A stretch of 64,000 nucleotides of DNA from Sphingobacterium athyrii (GTDB lineage: Bacteria; Bacteroidota; Bacteroidia; Sphingobacteriales; Sphingobacteriaceae): contig NZ_QCXX01000001.1 of assembly GCF_003071065.1 (NCBI RefSeq), forward strand, positions 1,112,971-1,176,970, given 5' to 3'. Below the pieces are notes generated by a model, which was not told the DNA's origin, made no database searches, and was given only the letters and a program-made list of their open reading frames with translations. Both the position numbers and the translations under genes were made by a program. Of the stretch, positions 56,575 through 64,000 are shown piece after piece. The first letter of the stretch is position 1, and every line of letters begins with the position of its first letter.

Positions 56575-58248
56575 TCAATATTTTAGGGCTTTTCGACCTA
56601 TTTTTGTGACCAATTCATCAAAATCTTCGCGCGGAACAGCAGCTTTGTTTCTGAATTTGGTCCGATAGGTATAAATGGTATTGGTTGAATAGTGTAGGAA
56701 ACGGGCTATCTTTGCACTGTCTGTAATACCCAAACGTATCAATGCAAAAATACGTAGCTCCGGGCTCAGTACTTCATTTGGCTTCAAGACAACTTGCATA
56801 TCTGCGACTAGTAGTGCGTTGAAATCCTCTACAAAGTTCGGATACAAATGCAAAAATACATGATCAAAAGTGGCGTATAATTCTTTTACTTCATGGTCGA
56901 TCATATCACGTGATTTAAGCATCTGCTTGAGCTCTTCGATCTTCTTGGCCATGACCATCTTGTTGAGCGAAATCTGGAATTTTTCGAGCTTATCAATATA
57001 TAAGGAACATAGGTTGAGGAACTCACCGATATATGCTTCTTTGATATGATTGCTTTCTGCCAACTCGCTATTCATAGACAGCACTTCACTATTGGTGGTA
57101 TGAAGTTCGTCATTGGCAGTATTCAATTGATGATTGAGCACCTGCAATTTTTGATTGAGTTCGAAGAGCTCTCTACGGACGCGATTTACCCGCTTCATCT
57201 GTCTGTATATCAAAATAACTGCTATAACGAGGCACAATGATAGGATACTAACAATCGTTAGAAAGATGGTCAATTTTGCCTTTTGTTGTAATTCGTTTTC
57301 TTGATAAGCTGAGTTTATGATCGGAAAAATTTGGGAAGCTTCATAGGTCCGGAAACGGGCATTACAGAATATAGCGTCCTCCATAGAAGATTTAATACAG
57401 CTATAGGCTTCTTCAATATGATTTGATTTATACAATAAGGTCGCTAATGCCTGCATCGAGGCATTTTCCTTGATGGCATTTTTAATGTCGCTAATCGCCG
57501 ACAGCGTCAAATACTTGCGCTGAAGGTCAACATTGCCTTCCTTTTCGTAGATATTTGCCAGGGCATAACATAAGATGGCATGTTCATGATCCTCTTTTTG
57601 GGAAAGATCAAGCATATACATCAACGTCTTTTTCGCTTCCTCAAATTTGCCTTCATCATGGAGCTTTTCGGCATAAACAATACGGTATTGACTACCTGTC
57701 GTATCCAGTTCACCTAAAAGCGAATCGCGATAGTGGTCACTCCGAATGGCATACTGCCGATCATCGGTATTTGAAAATGAATAAAATTTATAGAGCCTTT
57801 TCCACGCATCAAAATACTTGATCAATAGTTCCCTAGGAAGCTTGTTCTTATCTGCAGTGACCAATATCTTATAGGCGTCAATATACATACCTGCTGTGAA
57901 GTAAAATGAAGCAAGATCCAGATTACTTTCATTGATTTGGAAGGAATTGCCACTCCTTTCTGCTAATTTTACATTTCCCCTAGCATATATAATCGCAGAA
58001 TCTAGTTTATAGGAAGCATATTCTTGGTAAAGAAGTTTGTTTAATTCGTATTGTGCGGAAGTGTTATTTGTTGATTTCTGAAGCCGTCGTACCAAGTCGT
58101 CTATTCTCACTTCTTTGATGGCCATAAACTCTTCCTTTTTGTCGATCATCTGAAGCAGTTGTATCAACGACGTATCCTGTTCGGTTCCTGCTTTACATAG
58201 GATAACCGATATAACAATCAACAGGATACATACGACAGGTCTATACAT
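56575..58248 (-). CDS. SusR-like regulator (TPR, membrane helix, DUF6377/HTH)
   Basis: The 557-residue protein has a signal peptide, a helical TPR-like sensor region in the periplasm (about 75-300), one transmembrane helix at about 325-347 (LTIFLTIVSILSLCLVIAVI), a coiled coil with many Asn/Leu repeats (LNQKLQVLNHQLNTANDELH), and a cytoplasmic C-terminus with an HTH (LRIFALIRLGITDSAKIARFL, then HYSTNTIYTYRTKFRNKA). This is the SusR/DUF6377 layout, known to activate the starch operon of Bacteroides when maltose binds. Here it lies just upstream of a dextran PUL, in the same direction, so it likely senses isomaltose or isomalto-oligosaccharides. Confidence 0.85.
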   Translation of the reverse strand: MYRPVVCILLIVISVILCKAGTEQDTSLIQLLQMIDKKEEFMAIKEVRIDDLVRRLQKSTNNTSAQYELNKLLYQEYASYKLDSAIIYARGNVKLAERSGNSFQINESNLDLASFYFTAGMYIDAYKILVTADKNKLPRELLIKYFDAWKRLYKFYSFSNTDDRQYAIRSDHYRDSLLGELDTTGSQYRIVYAEKLHDEGKFEEAKKTLMYMLDLSQKEDHEHAILCYALANIYEKEGNVDLQRKYLTLSAISDIKNAIKENASMQALATLLYKSNHIEEAYSCIKSSMEDAIFCNARFRTYEASQIFPIINSAYQENELQQKAKLTIFLTIVSILSLCLVIAVILIYRQMKRVNRVRRELFELNQKLQVLNHQLNTANDELHTTNSEVLSMNSELAESNHIKEAYIGEFLNLCSLYIDKLEKFQISLNKMVMAKKIEELKQMLKSRDMIDHEVKELYATFDHVFLHLYPNFVEDFNALLVADMQVVLKPNEVLSPELRIFALIRLGITDSAKIARFLHYSTNTIYTYRTKFRNKAAVPREDFDELVTKIGRKALKY

Positions 58249-58413
58249 GATACTTTAAACCAAAAGTGACAAAACACAATAGTAACATTTTCTAGGCTTA
58301 AAACAAAACGTGCGTATATTCTAAAGGCAAATTTCATAACGAATATACTGAGGGTTTTGTCATGCTGTTGAACTTTTGTAAGGGATCTTTGGTTTATAAT
58401 TGTTAGATTTTAG

Positions 58414-58680
58414 CTATTCATCTGCTACTTTTTTATAACAATTTTGATTTGGGATATCAGCAGAATAATGGCCAACACAAAATTCTATCCTACCGCTATT
58501 TACACCTATATATCCAATTCCATTACTTATTGTATCGTTTAAAAGCTCAGGAAACTTCACTAAATCTCCATCCAAATTCCAAAAATAAGGGGGTTCGAAC
58601 ACTATTAAATCGTGATCTAGCGATATACAAAACTTATAATCGATACTGGAAATGTAAATACTGTACCGACAACAAACCAT
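58414..58680 (-). CDS. Hypothetical 88-residue protein, possibly the shifted end of the gene upstream
   Basis: The frame gives a plausible protein end (LIVFEPPYFWNLDGDLVKFPELL, then CVGHYSADIPNQNCYKK) without known motifs. Its first 20 residues overlap the 58-residue membrane protein at 58617-58793 in another frame. It may be the C-terminal half of that gene after a frameshift, or a small independent protein. I keep it at low confidence. Confidence 0.3.
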   Translation of the reverse strand: MVCCRYSIYISSIDYKFCISLDHDLIVFEPPYFWNLDGDLVKFPELLNDTISNGIGYIGVNSGRIEFCVGHYSADIPNQNCYKKVADE

Positions 58681-58793
58681 TCGTTATAAAACGTATCATC
58701 AGGAAAAATCGAACATACAGATAAAGTACCTATACCTACATACGCTAGAGCAATAAAAAATGGTAATCGCTGTTCTTTTAGATACTTTATCAT
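58617..58793 (-). CDS. Small two-helix membrane protein
   Basis: An ATG at 58791-58793 opens a 58-residue frame: MIKYLKEQRLPFFIALAYVG (first helix to about 28), a short loop SIFPDDTFYNEW, and a second helix VVGTVFTFPVSIISFVYR. It is below the size of the listed frames but has a clean two-helix pattern. The stop at 58617 may be a frameshift product. No family was recognised. Confidence 0.45.
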   Translation of the reverse strand: MIKYLKEQRLPFFIALAYVGIGTLSVCSIFPDDTFYNEWFVVGTVFTFPVSIISFVYR

Positions 58794-58870
58794 AGGTCTG
58801 CAGTTATAAAAATGCTTCGCTTTTATTTGCGTACTAATTGTCTTTACACGAATCTTTTTAGCTTACTCAG

Positions 58871-59998
58871 TTATTTCCCTAGAATATCTTCCAGTTTTTT
58901 TAAAAGCTCCTCTCCCCTAAGATTAGTGGCTATAATCACGCCCTTGGGATCCAAAAGAAAATTTTGAGGAATTCCTCTCACATGATATAATTCAGCTACA
59001 TCGCTTTGCCAGCCTTTAAGATCGGAAACCTGTTGCCATACCAATTGATATTCTTTAATGGCTTTAAGCCATCTTTCTTTCGTAGTTTCATCATCCAAAG
59101 AAATCCCTAAAATTTCAAAATTTTTAGCTTTGAATTTTTGATAGGCTTTCACCACATAAGGATTTTCCTCTCTACACGGTCCGCACCAACTTGCCCAGAA
59201 GTCCAACAGCAGATATTTTCCTTTTAAACTGCCTAGGGATACAAAATTTCCGGATGTATCCTTAGCACTAAAATCAGGTGCTATTTTCCCAATTTGAACA
59301 GCGTTCATACGATCAATCTGCTTGCGAAACTCTTTACCATCGAATGTTTGTTTGATCCTATCATCCAAACTATCAAACAATTTTTCTATTTGTCTTAATT
59401 TTAATCGACGGGAGAATCTTTCCAGCGTATTTAAACTTGGGAAGCTTCCAGGATGGTTAATAATGTAATCAACGGCCAGATCCGTTTCGTCCTGTTCGAG
59501 TTTTTGATATTCAATACTATACTTATTCAGCTCAATACTATCTTGACTAGCAGAAGCTTTGAATTGATCATATCTTTCATACCATTTTTCCCATGCTAAA
59601 TAGGCTGGCTCTAATATCCGTTTAAGTTTTTGAAAATCTTTGTCGATCGGAGACCCTTCTATACGTGATTCATTCAGATTTTCATCCACAAAAATCTTAA
59701 AATTTACTGGCTCAATCGAAAAATCGAACTGATTTCCATTATCAGGATCCGCTGCGCCGTTTTCTTTTAGCTGAATATAGGCATGTGTTCCATATACTGG
59801 AATACCTTTAAAATAGAAAGCTCCATTTTTAATAAGGGATGAATCCTGTTTAAAACCTTCCGTACTTTGATAGTTGAGATAAATATATTTATAGGCCGTC
59901 TCCTTGGCCAGCTTTCCTTCAATAGTAAAATAATCTTGTTGTCCATAAGACAATTGTCCGCTTAATAGCAAGGCTAAAGTGAGAAATGCTAATTTCAT
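58871..59998 (-). CDS. TlpA-like thioredoxin with N-terminal DUF4369 domain
   Basis: The 375-residue protein has a signal peptide (cleaved after LSYG, about 19). A DUF4369-like beta domain covers about 22-120 (YFTIEGKLAKETAYKYIYLN), a helical linker about 120-235, and a thioredoxin domain about 240-375 with PDFSAKDTSGNFVSLGSLKGK and the WCGPC motif in LLLDFWASWCGPCREENP. cis-Pro is in RGIPQNFLLD. It should be a periplasmic disulfide reductase; targets are unknown. It is alone in its unit, next to the immunity-like cluster. Confidence 0.9.
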   Translation of the reverse strand: MKLAFLTLALLLSGQLSYGQQDYFTIEGKLAKETAYKYIYLNYQSTEGFKQDSSLIKNGAFYFKGIPVYGTHAYIQLKENGAADPDNGNQFDFSIEPVNFKIFVDENLNESRIEGSPIDKDFQKLKRILEPAYLAWEKWYERYDQFKASASQDSIELNKYSIEYQKLEQDETDLAVDYIINHPGSFPSLNTLERFSRRLKLRQIEKLFDSLDDRIKQTFDGKEFRKQIDRMNAVQIGKIAPDFSAKDTSGNFVSLGSLKGKYLLLDFWASWCGPCREENPYVVKAYQKFKAKNFEILGISLDDETTKERWLKAIKEYQLVWQQVSDLKGWQSDVAELYHVRGIPQNFLLDPKGVIIATNLRGEELLKKLEDILGK

Positions 59999-60347
59999 AA
60001 ATTTATATGTTCAGGGGTATAGTTTAACTTAGATTTTGGATTAATTCCAAATGCGAAAATAGAAAATTTTTAATGATTTTTTTAGCATAATATATTTCCA
60101 AAAAACAATTAAAAACCGCTTTTAGACCTACGTATTTCAGTAGGGAGTGCCGAACACGCCGCACATCCCCGATGCCCAACGGTCAGATGAGGAATGAATG
60201 TATTTCCCTGTACTGCCCCCAATTTTAAACCCGTCGAATTCGATGGGTTTAGAACTAAAAAACACCAATGCAATTGGTATTCTATTCAAGAATTTAGATA
60301 TTGAGGATGACAAGAATTTTATTCTCCAATATTATAGGATAATAGCA
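59999..60347. other. Intergenic region with a near-perfect palindrome
   Basis: About 350 bases between the thioredoxin gene and the next small gene. AAACCC-G-TCGAATTCGA-T-GGGTTT (60227-60250) is a palindrome with one mismatched pair, sited in a GC-richer stretch (60120-60250) unlike the flanking AT-rich DNA. It could be a terminator, a protein-binding site or an insertion scar. No gene was recognised. Confidence 0.4.
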
Positions 60348-60740
60348 TTATAGAAATTCGATTCTCAATGCTGTCTTGGTAATTATGAAGCAGGTGAAAC
60401 CACTCGTTTGACGAAAAGTGTAATAGAACAAATTTGGCATTTTCATCGCATTCATTTTATCCTCAGCAATATAATTTTTCATGCGATTAAAATAGCACAA
60501 ATGGCTATTGAAAAACTCTTCAAAGCTGTTTTCAATTTCAATTACATTAAAGATATTGACAAAATCAAACTCCGAAAACTCCTGCCAGACAACATTTTCG
60601 AAAATCATTTTCTTAATCGGAGGCGCGTTTTCTGTTATATACTCACCATAATATATTTCCGTGACTTTGTTTTGAAAATTCACACTTAGATTGTAAGCGA
60701 ATAAATCGCCAAACTCTTCATTTAATTTAATAGCATCCAT
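60348..60740 (-). CDS. Small unknown protein, possible immunity protein
   Basis: The 130-residue protein is aromatic-rich (DLFAYNLSVNFQNKVTEIYYG, FSEFDFVNIFNVIEIENSFEEFFN) with no signal peptide. It follows the gene at 60746 by five bases, so both are co-transcribed. The style fits small immunity proteins, but no family is recognised. No partner toxin is visible. Confidence 0.5.
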   Translation of the reverse strand: MDAIKLNEEFGDLFAYNLSVNFQNKVTEIYYGEYITENAPPIKKMIFENVVWQEFSEFDFVNIFNVIEIENSFEEFFNSHLCYFNRMKNYIAEDKMNAMKMPNLFYYTFRQTSGFTCFIITKTALRIEFL

Positions 60741-60745
60741 ATTGA

Positions 60746-61102
60746 TTAGATAGTTCTCATAAGAGGGGTTATTCTGAAAATATCGTCTTCATTATCCAAA
60801 GACCAATAATCTATCAGTTCAATAAAATATCTTTTATCCTTTGTTAACGTCGCTTTAATTCTATCCCATCGGCAATCTACTGCTAGGTCATGCTCATTTA
60901 GATAATCATCATAGGATGCAACAATCAGAGACATTAAAGCCATCCTTTCTTCAAATGCTAAATCATGTTGGTGATACAAATCAATAAATTCATTTATCCG
61001 CGAGGAGTCTGCCATTTCGATATCCCAGTCCTGCTCTGTTCCTTTGTAAGGGAGAGACAACTTTTTGCTGAGTGCTATGATGATGTCTTTCTTTAATATC
61101 AT
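60746..61102 (-). CDS. Small helical protein, possible immunity protein
   Basis: The 118-residue protein has the pattern LSKKLSLPYKGTEQDWDIEMADSSRINEFIDLY then FEERMALMSLIVASYDDYL and YFIELIDYWSLDNEDDIFRITPLMRTI. The QDWDIE start and YW near the end resemble a group of small immunity proteins, which I cannot name precisely. It is cytosolic and co-transcribed with the 130-residue gene downstream. Confidence 0.5.
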   Translation of the reverse strand: MILKKDIIIALSKKLSLPYKGTEQDWDIEMADSSRINEFIDLYHQHDLAFEERMALMSLIVASYDDYLNEHDLAVDCRWDRIKATLTKDKRYFIELIDYWSLDNEDDIFRITPLMRTI

Positions 61103-61268
61103 TCAGTTATATAAAAGTTTTATCAACCTGGTTATAGGATTGCCATCCTTCACAATCAAACACTGTTTTGACTGGGCCTATTTTTGAGCATCAAATTTCA
61201 ATAAATTATCAATTCAAGCCAAATTTAAAATAGAAATGATAGCAACTATCTTTACTTCCCGAATTATT

Positions 61269-61697
61269 CTACAACTCAACTATCATCGCTTTTGCAAATA
61301 CCTTTAATTCTATCCCGCTATAAAAACTTATATAGTACAACGAGCGCCCAGAACGATCAAATTCAGCTAGCTCATTCCCATTTTCAAATCGACCTCGATA
61401 CAACAGCTCAATAGTCCTAAATTCCTCAGAAACATCTTCGTCAAAAACAAATAGGCAAGTATCCATAATAGCATCAATAAACACTACATCAACTAGATCA
61501 TAGTTAGCATCAGTTACTAGATTGACACGTTTAAAAGTAAGACGAAATTCGTTATCTACTGTCGTATACGCTAGTCTAATGCAGTCATAGTCATTATGTA
61601 GATCAAGATAAGTGCCTTCCAAATCTATCACTATACTATTTTTAAATAATTCAGATTGTGGTAAACTAATCTTTCTCTTTATTATTTCGCTAGCCAT
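61269..61697 (-). CDS. Small beta-rich protein, possible immunity protein
   Basis: The 142-residue protein is mostly beta (SIVIDLEGTYLDLHNDYDCIR, NEFRLTFKRVNLV, FVFDEDVSEEF, SLYYISFYSGIELKVFAKAMIVEL), with many acidic residues and no signal peptide. It lies 40 bases downstream of the paralogous gene at 61738. Acidic, compact beta proteins are common among toxin antagonists, but no family is recognised. Confidence 0.5.
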   Translation of the reverse strand: MASEIIKRKISLPQSELFKNSIVIDLEGTYLDLHNDYDCIRLAYTTVDNEFRLTFKRVNLVTDANYDLVDVVFIDAIMDTCLFVFDEDVSEEFRTIELLYRGRFENGNELAEFDRSGRSLYYISFYSGIELKVFAKAMIVEL

Positions 61698-61737
61698 GTA
61701 CTAATCTCCTCTCTGTAACATCATATTATGCTATATT

Positions 61738-62301
61738 TTAGCTCATATTAATAACATCTAATTCATCTTTAAGAGCTATCTTTTGTCTCCACTCTTCTTC
61801 CTCTAGGCAACTCGCATGTCGCAAATCCACCCCTTCTCTAGCGGCTTTAAGCGTTATATATTCATATATTGGAAAGTTACCTGCCTCCCATCTTTTCTTA
61901 TAGCCAACAAAGCCAAATTCTGCTAGCATTTTCTCCAGTGATTGATAAATTGCATCGAACAATTCTTCTGTTTCAATATCTTCTTGAATCAGTACCGCTT
62001 TATACAATACATTAGAAGGTGATAATTCTTCAATTTTGATATTGATGCATGAATCAATCGAATCTATACGAATGGTCCAAGAATAATTAACACGATCGTC
62101 CTCCCACAGTACATTGGTAGAATGAGGAAAATACGTTGTATCTTTTTCTTTTACGATTTCATAGATAAAGAAAAGCTTATTCAATAGCTCTTGAAACTTA
62201 TCACCATAATCTGAGCTATGCCCTATTTTAAATCGTTTCGTATCGGATGAAATCTCGGATACAATATGGCCTAAGGTTTCGATTTTAAATTTGATCTCCA
62301 T
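61738..62301 (-). CDS. Small unknown protein, copy 2 of the paralogous pair
   Basis: The 187-residue protein is a paralog of the gene at 39700-40278. The identical or near-identical stretches include KRFKIGHSSDYGDKFQELLN, VLWEDDRVNY, AEFGFVGYKKRWE and LRHASCLEEEEW. It differs in the middle and at the end. The pair flank the dextran PUL on both sides, which suggests duplication and movement of an accessory module. An immunity-type function is possible; the substrate is unknown. Confidence 0.65.
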   Translation of the reverse strand: MEIKFKIETLGHIVSEISSDTKRFKIGHSSDYGDKFQELLNKLFFIYEIVKEKDTTYFPHSTNVLWEDDRVNYSWTIRIDSIDSCINIKIEELSPSNVLYKAVLIQEDIETEELFDAIYQSLEKMLAEFGFVGYKKRWEAGNFPIYEYITLKAAREGVDLRHASCLEEEEWRQKIALKDELDVINMS

Positions 62302-62368
62302 TTTTATTTACCAATTAATTACTCCAACAGTAATTTCAATACTGATTTACCACCCAAATCCTCTACTT

Positions 62369-62467
62369 CTAAAAATCCTGTTTTTCATCTTCCTGAACAA
62401 CACCCAACCATTGCTCCACAGATTTCCCTAGTCTCAATCTGGCTCTGATTTGATCATCCTTTAAATA
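62369..62467 (-). pseudogene. Short C-terminal coding fragment upstream of copy 2
   Basis: The minus strand encodes 32 residues (YLKDDQIRARLRLGKSVEQW, then LGVVQEDEKQDF) before a stop. The composition looks protein-like but no start is present, and a stop lies directly upstream. It is likely the end of a lost small gene left when copy 2 arrived. Evidence is composition only. Confidence 0.3.
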
Positions 62468-62564
62468 CTATACCATAAATAAAAGCGTAATACATGAATT
62501 TAGTAAATTGCATTATGGAAAAGAAAACATTTTGACATCTTCTTTTAAATCATTCGCTCTATTT

Positions 62565-63185
62565 ATGAAAGTTTACTTCTTAATACCGTTTTTATTTTTC
62601 ATCATAGCCTGTCAAAACCGCGATCAAAAACAGAGAGTGGCCACAACGCAAAAACAAGCATTTGACTATGCTACCGCTGAAGATGATTATGCTGGAATCT
62701 TGGATGCTATAATTGCCTATGACTCCTCTTTTAATGAAGTAGCTAATTTTAATGAAGTAGCTAAAACTAAAAAACCAATGGCCTATATTCACCAATGGTT
62801 TATTAAGGATTCACTATATAATGCTTACGATAAAGACGTTATGCCCGACGGCCAGCGGATTCAGAAACTACTGGGCTTACTCGGTCATAGCCAGCAAGAC
62901 TCTACAGGATATCTCAATCAGGTCAGGGGAAGAGATACCGTATTTATCCCAATACAGATCAAAAAGAAATACAACGTTGCAAACCATAAAAAGCCAGAAA
63001 GGATGGAGCAATTTTTGTCAAGGTATACTTTTCACTTGCCCATCTTGTCACAGGATGGCAAAAAAGCTTTTGTAGCATTAGATTATTTCTGTGGCGGTCT
63101 TTGCGGTCAAGGTTATGATTTTATCCTAGAAAAAATTAACGGAAAATGGAAAGTGATAAAATGCGACTACACTTGGATAGCTTAG
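62565..63185 (+). CDS. Lipoprotein of unknown function, copy 2 of a duplicated gene
   Basis: The 206-residue protein starts at MKVYFLIPFLFFIIAC; I chose the ATG at 62565 over the upstream TTG because the lipoprotein start is conserved in copy 1 (37132). The conserved parts are DYAGILDAIIAYDS, the SQQDSTGYLNQVRGRD region and ALDYFCGGLCGQGYDFILEK...KWKVIK. An 18-base tandem duplication (62730-62765) gives the in-frame repeat FNEVANFNEVAK. Upstream 60 bases match those of copy 1, so the whole module was copied. It faces away from the 187-residue gene. Confidence 0.7.
   Translation: MKVYFLIPFLFFIIACQNRDQKQRVATTQKQAFDYATAEDDYAGILDAIIAYDSSFNEVANFNEVAKTKKPMAYIHQWFIKDSLYNAYDKDVMPDGQRIQKLLGLLGHSQQDSTGYLNQVRGRDTVFIPIQIKKKYNVANHKKPERMEQFLSRYTFHLPILSQDGKKAFVALDYFCGGLCGQGYDFILEKINGKWKVIKCDYTWIA
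62730..62765 (+). repeat. 18-bp in-frame tandem duplication
   Basis: The unit TTTAATGAAGTAGCTAAT is repeated directly once at 62748-62765 with the last codon AAA. It inserts six residues into copy 2 of the lipoprotein compared with copy 1. It is a simple slippage event. Confidence 0.85.
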
Positions 63186-63512
63186 TACGATTAAACAAAA
63201 ACAGTACACCTAACCAACTGAATACAAACAATTTAATTTCATTTGTTAAACCCTAATAATATTACCACTGTTTATCCATACGAAGTTACAGAAAAGGTGC
63301 TGATGTAAAACAGCTCTTATCACCCCAAAATAAAACTACAAATATTAGCCTAAACAACTCATTCTTTTAATATATTTAATATAATGTATATGAGAAAAAC
63401 TTGATATGAATGCAGCATTAGAATGGCGATATTATGAGAAAAGCAATTTTGCGGTGCTGTAACCCAAGGTTTTTAGAAAATCTCCGTTTCATCAATAGTA
63501 CTAAATAACAAG
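63186..63512. other. Intergenic region without a recognised feature
   Basis: About 330 bases of AT-rich sequence between the lipoprotein copy 2 and the ATPase. The first 15 bases (GCTTAGTACGATTAAA, overlapping the stop) match those after copy 1, so the duplicated segment extends just past the gene. No gene or RNA was seen. Confidence 0.4.
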
Positions 63513-64000
63513 ATGCTTTATATTAGCCAAATCCGAAATAAGAAACCACTGCACGAACGCAACCATTATCCGTATAATATTCCGTCATTGTCCGGTCTGG
63601 ATGAACTAAAATTTCGGAATCCTGTGACCTTTATCGTAGGAGAAAATGGTATCGGAAAATCAACATTAGTAGAAGCCATAGCCATAAACGCAGGTTTCAA
63701 TCCCGAAGGTGGAAGCCGCAATTTTAATTTTAGTACCATGGATTCCCATTCCGCTTTATTTGAAGATATCCAAGTGATACGAACGGCATACCGCAACAGA
63801 GATGGATATTTTCTCAGAGCTGAAAGTTTTTATAATGTTGCCACGGCAGTAGATCAATATGAAGCCCAGAAATCCTATGGTGGATCGCTACACGAACGTT
63901 CTCACGGTGAAAGCTTTCTATCGTTATTACATCATCGCCTAAACGGAAACGGACTCTATATTTTTGATGAGCCAGAATCAGCACTGTCTATCATAAGCCA
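63513..64000 (+). CDS. AAA/ABC-type ATPase (3' end cut by window edge)
   Basis: From ATG at 63513 the frame runs past the right edge (162 residues visible). Walker A is GENGIGKST at about 45-53 in FIVGENGIGKSTLVEAIA, and Walker B with the following residues is LYIFDEPESALS near residue 150. The signature region SHGESFLSLL precedes it. The start MLYISQIRNKKPLHERNHYP is conserved-looking for this small group of RecF-like ATPases. The function is unknown; similar proteins often occur in defence or repair contexts, but that is inference. Confidence 0.85.
   Translation, partial: MLYISQIRNKKPLHERNHYPYNIPSLSGLDELKFRNPVTFIVGENGIGKSTLVEAIAINAGFNPEGGSRNFNFSTMDSHSALFEDIQVIRTAYRNRDGYFLRAESFYNVATAVDQYEAQKSYGGSLHERSHGESFLSLLHHRLNGNGLYIFDEPESALSIIS

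Overview
The window looks like chromosomal DNA of a Bacteroidota bacterium, most likely Sphingobacteriaceae (Sphingobacterium or a close relative). The evidence is three SusC/SusD outer-membrane pairs, many lipoproteins with Bacteroidota-type signal sequences, several TAnnTTTG-like -7 promoter boxes, a SusR-like regulator, and an AT-rich composition. The genus is inferred from gene style only; no rRNA or tRNA gene was found.

Region 1 (1-5650, minus strand): the end of a TlpA-type thioredoxin gene (cut by the window edge), a SusD and a SusC. Upstream lies a long structured element that I read as a minus-strand non-coding RNA. Region 2 (5.7-8.36 kb, plus strand): two tandem paralogous helix-turn-helix proteins, then a HipA-like kinase overlapping a small HipA N-terminal-like protein. 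This resembles a split HipB/HipT/HipS toxin-antitoxin locus with the kinase placed before the small partner.

Region 3 (8.75-26.4 kb): a polysaccharide utilization locus (PUL) on the minus strand: SusC, SusD, a TIM-barrel lipoprotein, a Big_2 plus discoidin surface lipoprotein, a GH20 hexosaminidase, a discoidin plus GH9-like enzyme, an SGNH hydrolase, an FAD-dependent oxidoreductase and a sodium:solute symporter. A GntR-type regulator is divergent, and an 8-bp-arm palindrome sits in front of susC. The likely substrate is a hexosamine-containing, possibly acylated glycan.

Region 4 (26.4-43.7 kb): an accessory island. It holds an IS21-like relic, an orphan tailspike-like beta-helix protein, and a series of small genes that resemble immunity proteins of polymorphic toxins (DUF7674-like, Imm26-like, DUF2314/YegJ, a stand-alone SecD P1-head-like protein and unknowns) with no recognisable toxin. 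It also has two putative metallopeptidases and a cluster of gene fragments (response regulator, VOC, ECF sigma, MacB-like permease).

Region 5 (43.8-58.2 kb): a dextran-type PUL on the minus strand: SusR-like regulator, SusC, SusD, SusE/F-like glycan-binding lipoprotein, GH66 endo-dextranase, GH31 and GH97 alpha-glucosidases. The GH66 lipoprotein would cut alpha-1,6-glucan at the cell surface, SusCDE would bind and import the oligosaccharides, and GH31 and GH97 would release glucose in the periplasm.

Region 6 (58.4-64 kb): a second accessory patch with a DUF4369/TlpA-type thioredoxin lipid-side protein, four small immunity-like genes, paralogs of two genes from region 4 (a lipoprotein and a 190-residue protein), and the start of an AAA/ABC-type ATPase cut by the right edge. 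The dextran PUL is therefore bracketed by related accessory genes.
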